The translations under genes were made by a program, and so were the position numbers. Source: Corallium rubrum (taxonomy: Eukaryota > Cnidaria > Anthozoa > Scleralcyonacea > Coralliidae). Taken from it: a stretch of 64,000 nt of DNA. The DNA lies in assembly GCA_964035015.1 (NCBI GenBank), contig OZ035997.1, positions 18,383,866 to 18,447,865 of the forward strand, read 5' to 3'. The notes under the pieces are model-generated. The model made no database searches. It saw nothing but the letters and a program-made list of their open reading frames with translations, and was not told the origin of the DNA. Of the stretch, positions 1 to 10,664 are shown piece by piece. Numbering within the stretch: position 1 is the first letter of the stretch; every line of letters starts with the position of its first letter.

Positions 1-53
1 GAAACTGTCAACTGAACATTGTTCAAATTAATATACTAATCTTGTGTTCAAAC

Positions 54-290
54 TCAAATTATATTGTTTGCAAGCTCTTCAGATTTTCCAGGCTCACTGT
101 TATAATGTTCTGTGTCATAATCTCCTTCAAAGCTCTCTTCCTCACCAATGTCATGCCTGCCATCGCTTGGTAATTGAGATGTGTTGTCTCTTCTAATCTT
201 AGCCAGAGCGCTAAGCAGTTCTCACTTGTTATCTACAGACTTTCTTAAAGAATCTTCCACTTTACGCTTTGCTTTGATTTTTGATGACAT
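54..290 (-). pseudogene. Unrecognised short frame with an internal stop
   Basis: Reading leftwards from an ATG at 290, the frame encodes 22 residues beginning MSSKIKAKRKVEDSLRKSVD, meets an in-frame TGA, then continues 55 residues (ELLSALAKIRRDNTSQLPSD and an acidic stretch containing EEESFEGDYDTEHY) to a stop at 54. The composition, a basic N-terminal part and an acidic tail, looks protein-like rather than random. I do not recognise the family. It could be a decayed retrocopy, one exon of a spliced gene, or chance. Confidence 0.25.
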
Positions 291-590
291 ACTGTAATTA
301 TGCACCTCCGCTACAGTGCAATTCGGGTTTGTTCGTGAGCATCCGTACTATGTTAATACATACGAATAAGCCTTCTGATCGATGATCATATGCATTGATC
401 ACGTGATTGACAAAACATCTCTACACACATAGTCAAGTGCAACTGGGCTCATGACACAGTGGACCTTGGTTTAGCATCCAGTATCCGCAAAAACACGAAT
501 TCTTTTTGGTATGACATTTACAGATGAGTATAACAGTCGTTAACAAAAGGTATGCTATGCATACATGTATCTGCACCAAAATTAGCCTTA
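291..590. other. No gene seen
   Basis: AT-rich unique-looking sequence. The only repeat link is around 541-580, where a short segment resembles the left end of the dispersed repeats at 4525 and 6971. Confidence 0.4.
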
Positions 591-984
591 AGGGCCTGTT
601 CATAAGGGGATAGGGTTACCCTTAGCACCCGGGTTATCCTTGCACCCTGGTTACCCTAGCTCTTGTACATTGCTTGGTTTTTTTTTAGAGCTGCTCCCGA
701 TTAATCGATTAATCGATTATTTTTCCACAATCGATTATGCTTAACAGTAATCGGATCATCTATAACACCACACAGTGTGATGCGGGAATGAGTTAATTTC
801 TTTCCGGATTAAAAAATTCACTCGCAGCGTGCAAAGTTTACCATAGTCTGATCGGGTTTACCAGTGCTGCAAAAATATCTTTAAAGTTTTTTATTAGAAG
901 AATTTATTACCATTTGCGTCCAACATTGCGGCGTGCGGATTTTAAAACCTTGTTTCACGTTTCAAAACGTTAGTTTCGCCATGC

Positions 985-1365
985 CAAGTGTCATGTTTGA
1001 GCGATTAAATTGACACGTTTGGGGGCGTTAAACCTTAATAACAAACATGTTTTGCTCATGCACTTGAAAGGTTTCGCGTTTTTCCCCCCGCACGTTTGTA
1101 ATTGTAAGCAAGGTTATCAGGTTATTAAGTAATAAAGAATAGAGTTATATTTTAATTTGCTGGTGTTACGTTCAATCAAGTTCTAAAATACAACTGTATT
1201 CTTTATTCAGTAATGCCACAGGTATAATACTTGCTTACAAGTTACAAACGTGCGAAAAAAATCGGGAAACCTTAAAAACCTTTCAAGTGCATGAGCAAAA
1301 CATGTTTGTTAATATTTAACCACCCAAACATGTCAGTTTCATTGCTCAAACATGACACCTGACAC
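985..1365. repeat. Imperfect inverted repeat inside the hAT element
   Basis: Arms at about 985-1130 and 1220-1365 match in opposite orientation (for example aacatgttttgctcatgcac and its complement), separated by an AT-rich loop. It is probably a further fold-back insertion, or an expanded subterminal repeat. Confidence 0.6.
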
Positions 1366-1407
1366 ATTCAACTTGCGCTTTGTCGCACAGCTTTCTGTCT
1401 TTTCGAC

Positions 1408-1656
1408 ATGTCTCAAAGCCGAAGTGACGTCTGGGACCATTTTGTTGCCGAGAATCAAACATCAGCGAAATGCAAACACTGCGACGCAACAATTCGCCGA
1501 CATGGCAATACAACAAATATTCGAGAACACCTTATTAGACGCCACTCGAATGTTTACCAACCAACCTCATCGATTAACGTTCATTTTAAACGCAGATTTA
1601 AAACGTTTATACTGACTGGTGCAACCCCAAAAAATTTAATAAAAACTTTAATTTAA
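1408..1656 (+). CDS. BED-type zinc finger fragment of a hAT transposase
   Basis: 82 residues from an ATG. The N-terminal half reads SRSDVWDHFV followed by C-x2-C (KCKHCDATI) and an H-x4-H pair (REHLIRRHSN), the signature of a BED zinc finger. This is the DNA-binding module at the N terminus of hAT transposases and ZBED proteins. The frame ends soon after the finger, and no RNase-H-like or dimerisation region follows. In an autonomous hAT element this domain would bind the terminal or subterminal repeats. Its location inside a TIR-bounded element with 8-bp flanking repeats supports the assignment. Whether the short protein is expressed cannot be told from sequence. Confidence 0.75.
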   Translation: MSQSRSDVWDHFVAENQTSAKCKHCDATIRRHGNTTNIREHLIRRHSNVYQPTSSINVHFKRRFKTFILTGATPKNLIKTLI

Positions 1657-1937
1657 TTACAAACCACCATGGGCATGTCAATGATGTCATATTTAAATTA
1701 ATTTTCAATACGATTAATCGATATTAATCGATTGTTGACAACGATTAATCGATTACGAAAATTAACCGATGGGAGCAGCTCTATTTTTTTTGTATGTTGT
1801 GTTTATAAGAATGCTAGGGTAACCTGGGTGCTAGGATGACCCTACCTCCTTGTAAACAAGCCCTCACTATTTAATCTTATTATTCATCATTGTTCACACC
1901 CATTGAAGCAAATTTGGGAAGCATCAATTAATTCAGC

Positions 1938-2251
1938 CATAGTTAAATAGAAAATATACATGGTTTGGAAACCTTGCAAACTTCAAGGTGGTTAACAAAC
2001 AAGCTACGACTCATGTTGAAAGGTACAGAAGGTACATAAATCCTCTGTGTAAGGTTTATTAATATTTAAACAGTACAGTACAGTCAAGTGATTGAACCCA
2101 AATGTTGCTATTGGATGACTGCTTCATTATACAGAAAACACAATATGTTCAGTAACCGAGAAAGTGCATAAATTTCCATAAACCTGAACAAAAACATAAA
2201 ACAATGGCTTTTGTTGAACTTCCAAACCATGTATATTTTCTATTAACTATG
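1938..2251. mobile_element. MITE of family A (CATAGT ends), copy 1
   Basis: The terminal inverted repeats are catagttaaatagaaaatat at 1938 and its near-complement ending at 2251 (ctattaactatg). The internal landmark ggtttattaatatttaaa (about 2050) and the later tgttcagtaaccg segment are shared with the copies at 45861..47081 and 55080..55476. There is no coding potential. Confidence 0.75.
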
Positions 2252-2634
2252 ATCCAACTCAGTTAATGTATTAAAATAAGTGAATCATTGAGATGAAAGG
2301 TCATCCCTTGATATTAAAAAGATATCGTGGGGCAGATCATGGCTATTTAGATACTTCATACAGCGAGCAGTCAATGAGTACATGTGTGTACTATACTGCT
2401 AATAAACTTGATTGCATTAAAAATAAAAAATGATGCTACCGGTTGTGAAGTATATACTTGTAAGTTTCCTCCAAAGAGAATTGTTTGTCTTCCGAAGAGT
2501 AATGTTTGTCACTTGAAGACGGTCCTATTAATAAACTTACAGGTTACATGAGTTGGCCTGAGTCACCTGACTCGATAAATCACCCGAGTTGAAAACCTTT
2601 TGTCAACTCTTCAATCATTCTGTATAAAACACAA
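2252..2634. other. No gene seen
   Basis: AT-rich sequence without a convincing ORF, RNA gene or repeat structure. Confidence 0.4.
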
Positions 2635-2960
2635 AAACTGTGGTAGATCACACTTGCAAGTTTACTATAAGTCATGTTAAAAATACTTGCCATTTGTATC
2701 AGTAATATTGTCTTGCTTCGAAAATAGTGTTGCTCTTTGACCAGCTTCAAATTTGTACAATATATAAATGTGGCAATGAAATAATATATATACATGATCA
2801 GGATTAAGGGGTGGAGGAGGTAAAACTTCGGGAGCAATTTTGGAAAATCCAGAGGGATAGGGGGTCATAAAGGAAATCCCTTCTGGGGGGGGGGGGGAGG
2901 TATATATATTTTCTGGAACTACACATTGCATGCAACGAAAATGGCCATTCTGCTCAGTAG
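2635..2960. repeat. Mosaic of dispersed repeats
   Basis: 2635-2700 matches the segment containing cacaaaaactgtggtagatc in the repeats at 4733 and 7195. 2800-2960 is a G-tract repeat with a 14-G homopolymer near 2887. On the minus strand the reading frame gives CVVPENIYTSPPPPEG, a phrase I recall from many spurious cnidarian protein predictions, so I treat it as a dispersed repeat and not a gene. Confidence 0.5.
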
Positions 2961-3045
2961 AATTCAATAATTCTGGCATTCCACCCAAAAACAAGAAAAT
3001 TAATTCAAATCCCTACATCTACCAAATTCCCAACCCCAAAGAAGG

Positions 3046-3370
3046 TGTCAAACGTCAAATTCCCAGGGTATGCCTGGGGGGGGGGGGGGGGATGCGTTTC
3101 GGCTAAAAGAGATGACTCAAAAGGACCCATCCAGTCCTTTTGCAGCTTTTCCACAATATATCATCAAATGTTTTTCCAAAAAGCTGGGGGTAGATTTCTG
3201 ATTAGGGTTAGTTTTACCTTGTGGTTAGGGTATTGAAAAGATTGCTAAAATCTTGAAACTGGAAAAAAACAAATTTGACAACATATTTTGGAAAAGCCAC
3301 AAAAGGACTGGATGAGTCCTTTTGAGTCATCCCTTTTGGCCTGGGGGGATGCTGAAGTTTCGAATTGACC
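3046..3370. mobile_element. Inverted-repeat element with G-rich shoulders
   Basis: Arms at about 3098-3175 and 3275-3345 pair (gatgactcaaaaggacccat versus gagtccttttgagtcatc, then ttttccacaatat versus atattttggaaaa). Outside them lie a G run at 3077-3091 and its shorter counterpart near 3343. It looks like a fold-back MITE. Confidence 0.55.
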
Positions 3371-4067
3371 AGTGATAATTTACAGTTCAGACATGAAGAC
3401 AATCGTCATTGTTTTAGAAGCATTTTTATACAAAACGAGCGTTAAGAAATGAAATCTCTTAAAATGACTATCAACCACATACTAAACTCTCGCTAACAAT
3501 CCATATGGAATAAACCAAACGAATCCAGAACAAATTCCCAACCTACGGGGTCTAATAATCAGCTTGCATTTTGCACACAAGTGATACAATTTGTTTACCA
3601 ACCATATTTGAACCAGGCAGAGCTTTTGAAACTATTTCCTTTGACGCTTAAAGCTCCATACTTCATGAGAAACTTTGTGTTTTTGGAAAGTTGAATAATG
3701 TAGAAAACCTCTCTCCGGCAATAAAACAAGTTTCAGTAAACTTCTGATAGCATTTCCAAGATTCGCTAGCTCACAAGTCATATTAACTCATATAAGCTAG
3801 AACGAAGCTATCAACATCGATCTATAAATTGTAAAACTACAAAGTCAAAACCTCCTTTATAGATCTTTCTATCACATTTTGTATACCTTTGTTCACAGAA
3901 CGGAATGAAAAACGTCCCTAAATGCCTATTTTTGTCGATTTATTTTGCCAACGAACGATCAGCAAATGAATTGAGTGTGCGTCAGTTGAATGAGTTGATG
4001 TTGTTTCAGCCGTTTGCCACTAGGAAAGTGAAACTGTATGTATAATTCCGTATATGAAGTAACTTAC
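3371..4067. other. No exon resolved; possible intron of the exon at 4068
   Basis: If the minus-strand exon at 4068..4113 is real, this stretch is its first intron. I could not find a convincing downstream exon in the required phase. Confidence 0.3.
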
Positions 4068-4113
4068 CTATAGACATCACAGCAAAAACGCACAATACTG
4101 TTGTTCGAATCAT
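4068..4113 (-). CDS. Putative first coding exon of a secreted protein
   Basis: On the minus strand an ATG at 4113 opens MIRTTVLCVFAVMSIG, a short basic start followed by a hydrophobic core, as expected of a signal peptide. After 15 codons plus one base it reaches a strong splice donor (G|GTAAGT). The arrangement, a signal-peptide exon ending in phase 1, is the same as in exon 1 of the gene at 47471. The downstream exons were not found; they may be to the left of the repeats or beyond the window. The call rests only on the hydrophobic start and the donor, so it remains tentative. Confidence 0.4.
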
Positions 4114-4441
4114 CTTGTAAGTGAACAGGCAATAATCCAGTCAAGGTATAAAAAGACACACTTCGCTAAACACGAGTGAAAATGGAAAAGGACTATTATG
4201 TTACTTCCTATATTAAAGTCACATGCTTTTCATGTGACCGTCAACCTGTTTTGTGGCATGCGGTTGCACGCTGGGTTGACGTCATGACGTCATAATTAAG
4301 AAATGGCTCATGGTTTAGCGTGCTCCATCGAGTTTTAGTATACATCGTCTATTACAAATCCTGCATTCTGATTGGCTACTCAACCGTTGTCTATTCGTGA
4401 TGGACAACGTTTGAGAAAAATGAAAACAAACCTGAAAAAAT

Positions 4442-4576
4442 ATGGCAGTAAACTCTCGTTTTGCAGACGTTTCGGAGGAATTTTTTGAGAGTTTGATAGA
4501 AAATTCTATATCCCTGAGAAAACTAACAAAAGGTCCGCTATGCGTACATGTATCTGCGCCATACCCACCACTGTGA
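4442..4576 (+). pseudogene. N-terminal fragment of a Crypton/DUF3504-type protein
   Basis: From an ATG at 4442 the frame begins MAVNSRFADVSEEFFESLIE, which resembles the SRFA-x-VSEEE start I recall for cnidarian Crypton-type or ZMYM2-like tyrosine recombinase proteins. The similarity stops at about 4524, where a dispersed repeat (aacaaaaggtccgctatgcg) begins, and the frame ends at 4576. It is therefore a truncated copy interrupted by a repeat. A C-terminal part of the same type of protein is present at 63178..64000, but the two are too far apart to be one gene. Confidence 0.45.
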
Positions 4577-5450
4577 GAATCACTTGTCAAGATCTTGTGC
4601 GATCTTGGAAAATCTTGTAAGATCTTAAGAAAAATCGTAGATCTTATAAGATTTTATCGAGATCTTATAAGATAATTAAAGATCAGAGAAAGTACACGTT
4701 CAATTCTCTGACCAAAATAATTTATCATGACTCACAAAAACTGTGGTAGATCGCAGTCAAAAGTTTACTATAAGTCACGTTAAAAATACTTACCAGTTTT
4801 ATCAGCAATATCCCCTATCTGCGAAATGTTTTAGTGCAAAGCTTTGTCGGAAATATAGCATTTAATGGCTAACTGAAGATATATCCCAATACAGCTGTTG
4901 AGCCGGACACCGCGGGTCTAAAGTATACCCCTGAATCGCCTGTGGGTAAGGTTTGTGCCATTTTGGAAACTTATACCGTTAGATGGAGCGTTAATTCTGT
5001 ACAACAAATGTGAATTAAAAAAATCGTAGAATAGCAACGGAGAAAAATCTATTTGAACTGAGATGAGCGCCAAATATCAAATGTCAATTATCGGGTCAAA
5101 CGCAATCATATTTAAAGTATCCCTGAATCGTCTGTAGGTTTGTGCCATTCACGAAACTGTCTTCTACAGTGAGATAGAGCGTTAAATACTCTACAACACA
5201 TGTGAATTAGAAAAAATCGCATAGAATAGAACCTTGAAAAATCATAGTGTTTTAGTCAAAAACTTTGTCGGAAATATAGAATTTAACGGCTAACAGCCGT
5301 ATTGGAATATATCTTCATTGCAGTTGAGCCGCCCGCGGATACCGCGTTTTTAAAGTATACCCCTGAATCGTCTGTACGTTTGTGCCATTCACGAACTCAA
5401 CAGTTATATAGAGCGTTATATTGCTTGTACCTGAAAGGATTCCTCCCTGA
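4525..5450 (+). repeat. Dispersed repeat R1, copy 1, with internal tandem segments
   Basis: It starts acaaaaggtccgctatgcgt, then acatgtatctgcgc and a run of GATCTT motifs, and is closely matched by 6971..7690. The downstream part contains a segment repeated at about 4930, 5120 and 5360 (ccctgaatcg...gtttgtgccatt). On the minus strand it carries a good splice-donor-like site (actg|GTAAGT) near 4790. The repeat may therefore derive from a captured gene piece. Confidence 0.65.
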
Positions 5451-5499
5451 TGTATGCAAGTTGTCAGGAAGGCTAAAAAGTAACTATATTATAAACTAG

Positions 5500-6097
5500 G
5501 AGTGTCACACGACGCGTTATTTCCTGTAATGTACAATTTTCTTAAAACTCCGATCGGTTACCTTGCAATCATGCAGTTGCACGTGCGAAAAATTACCTCG
5601 TGACATGTATTTAAGTTAAGAGTTGTGTTCAGGGTTTGATTTTGGCTATGGATTTGTGACGATAAAATGCTAATTATGACGTTACAATATCAACTGAGCG
5701 TAGACTATAAATCCCAAATATATATCCTAACCTGGTCTCTGACGTAAACTGGACTAGGACAGGTAAACAAATTTGAAATTTCTCAAAGACGAACGTCCTG
5801 TTGTTACCAATACTCCAGTGTAAACAGTCCTATCTTTGGTGGTTGCACGAACCAGTGCAGTGTGTAACGCTGCTCTCTCTCCTCTGCAGAAGCTTCCCTT
5901 GGGAGAAAGCGTGCGTTACCGTCTACACTCGTACCTGAATTAACTGAAGAAGCCTCCCTCTGCGCAGGATCGGAGAGAAGTGTAATGTGCACGTGCTATG
6001 ATCAAAATCGTGCAATCGATGATTTTTGTCTCGTATGAAAACGAATAATTCTATCTGAAGCGCCAACTAAAATGTAAATGTAGCGAGGGGTATGTAA
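5500..6097. other. No gene seen
   Basis: Mixed-composition sequence with short frames only. The minus-strand frame over 5804-5992 has no recognisable domain. Confidence 0.35.
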
Positions 6098-6270
6098 CGG
6101 GTTGGATGGGGCTTAGTATTTCAGATGGGTGATCATGACCGTCTGGGAATAACCCCGTTCTCGAGCTTGGACCATGTGAGTAGAGTTTATTAGAGTGTGT
6201 GTTGTGCTCCGAGGGTTTTTCCCCCATGCTCTGATTTTCCTTCCCTCTGCAAAATCAACACCATCAGGGA
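6098..6270 (+). mobile_element. 5S-rRNA-derived SINE, copy 1
   Basis: The head reads cagatgggtgatcatgaccg then tctgggaataacccc, resembling the TTGGATGGGTGACCGCCTGGGAATACC region of 5S rRNA, which contains the internal pol III promoter. The tail gtgttgtgctccgagggttt then ttcccccatgctctgatttt is shared, with changes, with the minus-strand copy at 10308..10664. This fits SINE3-type elements. Confidence 0.65.
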
Positions 6271-6779
6271 TAGGAGTGGCACTCCAAAAAATCTCGTACA
6301 CCTCGCCAACAAATCCCTAAACTGATCCAGAATCGAAATCCCTGCAGATCTTAAGTCCCAAACATCGCTGAAATAAACTGAAAAAACACCTTAAAAATCC
6401 GGCCTAACTGACTGATCATGAAACCTTGAAAATCCAATAATTTCTGGGAATCCCTGGAGGATCCTAGAGAATCACCCTGGCTTAAGGGCTTCAATATGTT
6501 CAACATAAAAATAGATAAAGTCCCATATAGTGTTTTGAAAATCTCAAATTGCATGGACGAGTTAAACTGAAAAACTCCATAAAATTATAGTTTGGATCTG
6601 ACAATTTGAGGCGCGCGGAGAACGTTTTATTGTCTCCTTTGCTTCATAGAAAACGCCACTCAGGGTACGTATTACTGACTGCTGCCTTTTGTACAACTTG
6701 TCGTGCAACAAATTGTCTTGCTTCAAATTGCATGGAATTTGGAAACATTGCAAAAAGTTAATTATAGTACTAGTCACTT

Positions 6780-6870
6780 CCATAGGCGGCGGAACCGGGG
6801 GGGGGCTGGGGGGCTAAAGCCCCCCCCCCCCAACTTTGTAAAAGTGGAAAAAAGGGGGGCCCCGTGCCTT
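6780..6870. repeat. G/C-tract dispersed repeat fragment
   Basis: ataggcggcggaaccggggg followed by C and G homopolymers. Compare the hAT-linked G-tract repeats at 36655, 43735 and 60060. Confidence 0.5.
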
Positions 6871-6970
6871 TGCGCCGAAGATAAGGGTGATTATACGTGG
6901 AATATTTATACATCTTCGATATACAGCATTTTGAAAATTCCATCATCACTGCAGGGTGACAATCGTAAGA

Positions 6971-7690
6971 CAAAAGGTCCGCTATGCGTACATGTATCTG
7001 CGCAAACCCACCACTGTGAGAATCATGTCAAGATCTTGTGTGATCTTGGAAAATCTTGTAAGATCTTAAGAAAAATCTTAAGATTTTTACACGTAGATCT
7101 TATAAGATTTTAGCGAGATCTTATAAGATAATTAAAGAGAAAGTACACGTTCTCTGACCTTAATAATTTTTTTGTCATGACTCATCATGACTCACAAAAA
7201 CTGTGGTAGATCACACTCACAAGTTTACTATAAGTCACGTTAAAAATACTTAACCAGTTTATCAGCAATATCCCCTGTCTCCGAAATGTTTTTGTGCAAA
7301 ACTTTGTCGGAAATATAGAATTTAACGGCTAACTGCTGGAAGATATATCCCAATGGCCAATAATACGGCTACGGAGACTGACATGAGCGCAAATATCAAA
7401 TTGAATTATTACGCTATTTACTTGGCGTACGGTCGAACGCGATCATATTTAAAGTAAATCAATCGTCTGTAGGTTTGTGCCATTTGGGAAACTTGTGCGG
7501 TTAGATAGAGCGTTAAATTCTGTACAACATATGTGAATTAGAGAACATGGTATAGAATAACAACGGAGAAAAGGCTATTTGAACGGACATGAGCGCAAAT
7601 ATCAAATTGCATTATTACGCTATTTACTTGGCGTACGGTCAAACGCAATAATTTTAAAGTATCCCTGAATCATACTACTCCAATCATACA
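6971..7690 (+). repeat. Dispersed repeat R1, copy 2
   Basis: Same order of landmarks as 4525..5450: acaaaaggtccgctatgcgt, the GATCTT-rich run, cacaaaaactgtggtagatc and gtttgtgccattt. It ends near ccctgaatcata. A 9-bp-arm hairpin (tatctgcgc gtt gcgcagata) follows at 7863-7883 and may mark the end of a larger unit. Confidence 0.65.
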
Positions 7691-8608
7691 GCATTGCAAT
7701 TGACTTTCTTCGAAAATAATGTTGTTCTTCGTCTCACTCCGTAGTTCATACAACATGGCGAGGAAATATAAACAGTCACACTACTGCACACATTACAGGT
7801 CAGCGGTTACACCAAAAAGTTAACACACAAACAAACACACAAACACACAACACGATAGCAATATATCTGCGCGTTGCGCAGATACAAAAATCGTGCCGTG
7901 TGATAGCTCAAAACGCATTTCATGAAGTACTCCAGGTATTAGCATTTGATGACTGCTGACCAGAAGTATTATGAATGAGCCATATCGAAATGTTTCTCAA
8001 AGTTTGAACAATGCGTTTTCGTCTGAGCCGCCAAAGATATGGATTCTTCACGTGGGATATGATGGTCTTATCCGACCATTGTGTTTGTGCTGTTAACAGC
8101 GCTGATACTCATAAAACTTTAAGAGCACTGTTTTCCTCGAGAGTGACCACTAAAACGTTCATGACCTCGATGAATACTTCCACAAGCAAGTATAAAAGAC
8201 ATGATCAATTTATCTTACCGTTTACCGTGAAAGGTCAGGCCGGGCCTTCTTTTTACCTGGCGTTTTTACACGTTTTTGCTGGCCGCACTTACTTAACGCA
8301 AGTGGATAGCGCACTTTGCTGCAGCCTCGTACCCAGGCTCTTCACTGCTGTCATACCTAATCTGCTTGCATGGTCAGGGGGGTTCAGAAACAACATCTCG
8401 AAATCCGAAAATTGAATACGCAGCCATGCATAGCTCGGCAAAAAGACTAGTGCATGAGCACGAGTAACGCAGAGTACAGCAATAATCCATAATTCAATAT
8501 TGGCGCTATGGGTAGTTCGTTCAAAATTTTTCATGTATAAATCGGACAGCGTTCTATCAGCGTGCCAGGACCGCACCAATTCAAGTTCAGTGCGCTTATA
8601 GCACGCTC
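7691..8608. other. No gene supported
   Basis: A 134-codon plus-strand frame (8011-8415) and an overlapping minus-strand frame (8289-8681) exist but show no known domain, splice context or codon pattern that supports either. Confidence 0.35.
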
Positions 8609-8850
8609 TCATAGGCGTATTAGGCAAGGGGCAGCGGGCAATTGCCCTCCTAAAATATTTGAAAAAGGAAAATTCGGGCACTTTCTGTTCGGAATTTCGG
8701 GTAATTTCGATGTTCTGCTTTGAAATGTTTAAGCAAAATTCATAAGTTAAACTAAGACTGAAAAATACGACTTATAAATCAATATCGAACCCTAAAATTT
8801 TCGGGCAAAAAATCTCTGCCCCCGAGAATTGGGGTGCTACTCCTATGCAC
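8609..8850. mobile_element. Short inverted-repeat element with CATAGGCGTA end
   Basis: The left end cataggcgtattaggcaagg is imperfectly complementary to the right end ggggtgctactcctatg. The interior repeats attcgggca three times. No ORF. Confidence 0.5.
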
Positions 8851-9058
8851 GCTGTATAACTTGGATAAGAAGATACATGATTACGAATTTAGGACTCGTG
8901 TGACTTGCTTAGCCGTAATTCCAAATCTAATATTTTAGCATTTGGAATATACTCACCTGATAAACTGATGGTGTGGCCGGCGTGTGGGCGAAGTAAGAAG
9001 GGCATGAAGAGGAGACTAATCAGTTTCTTTAAATGTCACCTAGACCACCTAGGTCAAT

Positions 9059-9263
9059 TCAGGGGCGTACGAACCGGGCGGCAGAGGGGACATGTGCCTC
9101 CCATCTTTGTCGTAAAGTACCCTTTTCGCAAAAGAAAAGTGCCCTTTTATGATAAAACATGCATGTGCGTCAAGTGCCTTTTTGACAAGCTCTATACCCC
9201 AAACACAATGCCCTTTTAAAGCTCTGCCCTTCCAAAATCAACTTGCTTCATACGCCACTATAC
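9059..9263. mobile_element. hAT-like MITE with CAGGGGCGTA end
   Basis: It begins caggggcgtacgaaccgggc. The right end (cttcatacgccactat) is partly complementary. The terminal CAGGGGCGTA matches the better-defined hAT-like element at 45920..46829. No clear target duplication was found here. Confidence 0.5.
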
Positions 9264-9934
9264 CACCAGGTTACACTAGTAAAAACAGAAATAACACCGA
9301 AACGTCAGAAATTCCTAAAGTACAAGTCTGAACAAATCGGGATTTGTCATTTCCGCAATGAATGCGGGCTAGGGCACAAATATATTCCATACAAAATTTC
9401 CTGTGACTTAACGCCAAAATAAATCCTCGTAAGAGCAACAAAAATTACAAGTACGCATTTTTAAATTTCTGATTAACAAACTGTCTTGTGATGGTAATCC
9501 AAGTAAACAAAGCAACTCTTGTGCCAAACAACATCACTAATTTCGACAAAAGACAAATCTTGCCGTTCGCCATCTTGTTGTAAGACCTTGCCTAATTAAC
9601 TGACCTCACTGACAAGCTCGGTAAACATGATGAAACTTATTCTTCGATCTGGCGGCTGAATTTCTGTGGTATGTTTTATAGTTGCGGTTTAATCAAGAAT
9701 GAAAATCATCTGCAAAAAAATAAAAATAATTAACATCATGCGATGTGCATGTGTTGTTGTTCCGCAGGTAAAAAATAAGTTTCAGACTTAAATATGTGAA
9801 AGTGTTCTCGCTTTACCCAGCTTGTGACGTCACATGCATATCAAAAAGTGTACAAGATGGCAGATACTGATTCAGATTAGCAACTTTAAAAGTGCAATTA
9901 AGTTGTTTTATTGGAATACAGAATACTTTGGGTC
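9264..9934. other. No gene seen
   Basis: AT-rich non-coding sequence leading into the (TAAG)n array. Confidence 0.4.
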
Positions 9935-10307
<373 letters not shown>

Positions 10308-10664
10308 GACAGGGGGCTAATCATCCTTACTTGCAGCCAGTGGCTGAATTGCAAAGGACGCAGATCAACGTGGCCGTGTCGAGGCATATCAAGGCGCTCG
10401 AAGCAGCCGCCAACGACACAGTTCAGACCACGGATCACAGCTGAGATGTTAGGTGTTGATTTTATGGAGGGAGGAAAACCGGAGAACCCGGCGAAAAACC
10501 CTCGAAGCACAGGAGAGATCAACTACAACTCTACTCACATGAGTCCAAGCCGGACAACGGTGTCATCCCCAAGCGGTCACCCATCCAAGTACTAACCCCG
10601 TCTAACTGGGCTTAACTATTGGTGAGAGGCAGCGCGCTAACAGCACACGCCACCCGTGCTCCCC
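10308..10664 (-). mobile_element. 5S-rRNA-derived SINE, copy 2
   Basis: Read on the minus strand it contains TTAGTACTTGGATGGGTGAC then CGCTTGGGGATGAC, very close to the 3' half of 5S rRNA. A long unrelated body with ctgtgcttcgagggtttttc follows, ending in the TTAC microsatellite. Its body matches that of the copy at 6098..6270. Confidence 0.75.

Larger units (their letters stand above)
686..1783 (+). mobile_element. Non-autonomous hAT-like transposon
   Basis: The ends are inverted (TAGAGCTGCTCCC at 686 and GGGAGCAGCTCTA ending at 1783), followed inside by AT-rich runs of ATTAATCGAT. Eight T residues flank it on each side (678-685 and 1784-1791), consistent with the 8-bp duplication of hAT elements, although a homopolymer target weakens this. 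It keeps a BED zinc-finger ORF but no transposase catalytic region, so it is an internally deleted derivative. Confidence 0.7.
591..1864. mobile_element. Inverted-repeat element carrying a nested hAT derivative
   Basis: The left end (591-650, agggcctgttcataagggga then tagggttaccc...agcacccgggtta) is matched in inverted orientation by 1801-1864. That gives imperfect terminal repeats of about 50 bp rich in GGGTTACCC/AGCACCC. Apart from the terminal repeats almost all of the interior is the later insertion at 686..1783, so the original element was only about 170 bp, a MITE. No clear target duplication was identified. Confidence 0.65.

Noticed and set aside
2677-2994. 105-residue minus-strand ORF
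   Set aside because: Part dispersed G-tract repeat and part R1-like repeat; treated as repeat translation.
4141-4155. TATA box for the minus-strand exon at 4113
   Set aside because: The TATAAAA reads on the plus strand, not in the orientation required, and lies too close to the ATG.
7863-7883. Helitron 3' hairpin
   Set aside because: A good hairpin, but no CTRR-type terminus follows it and no Rep/helicase sequence is near.
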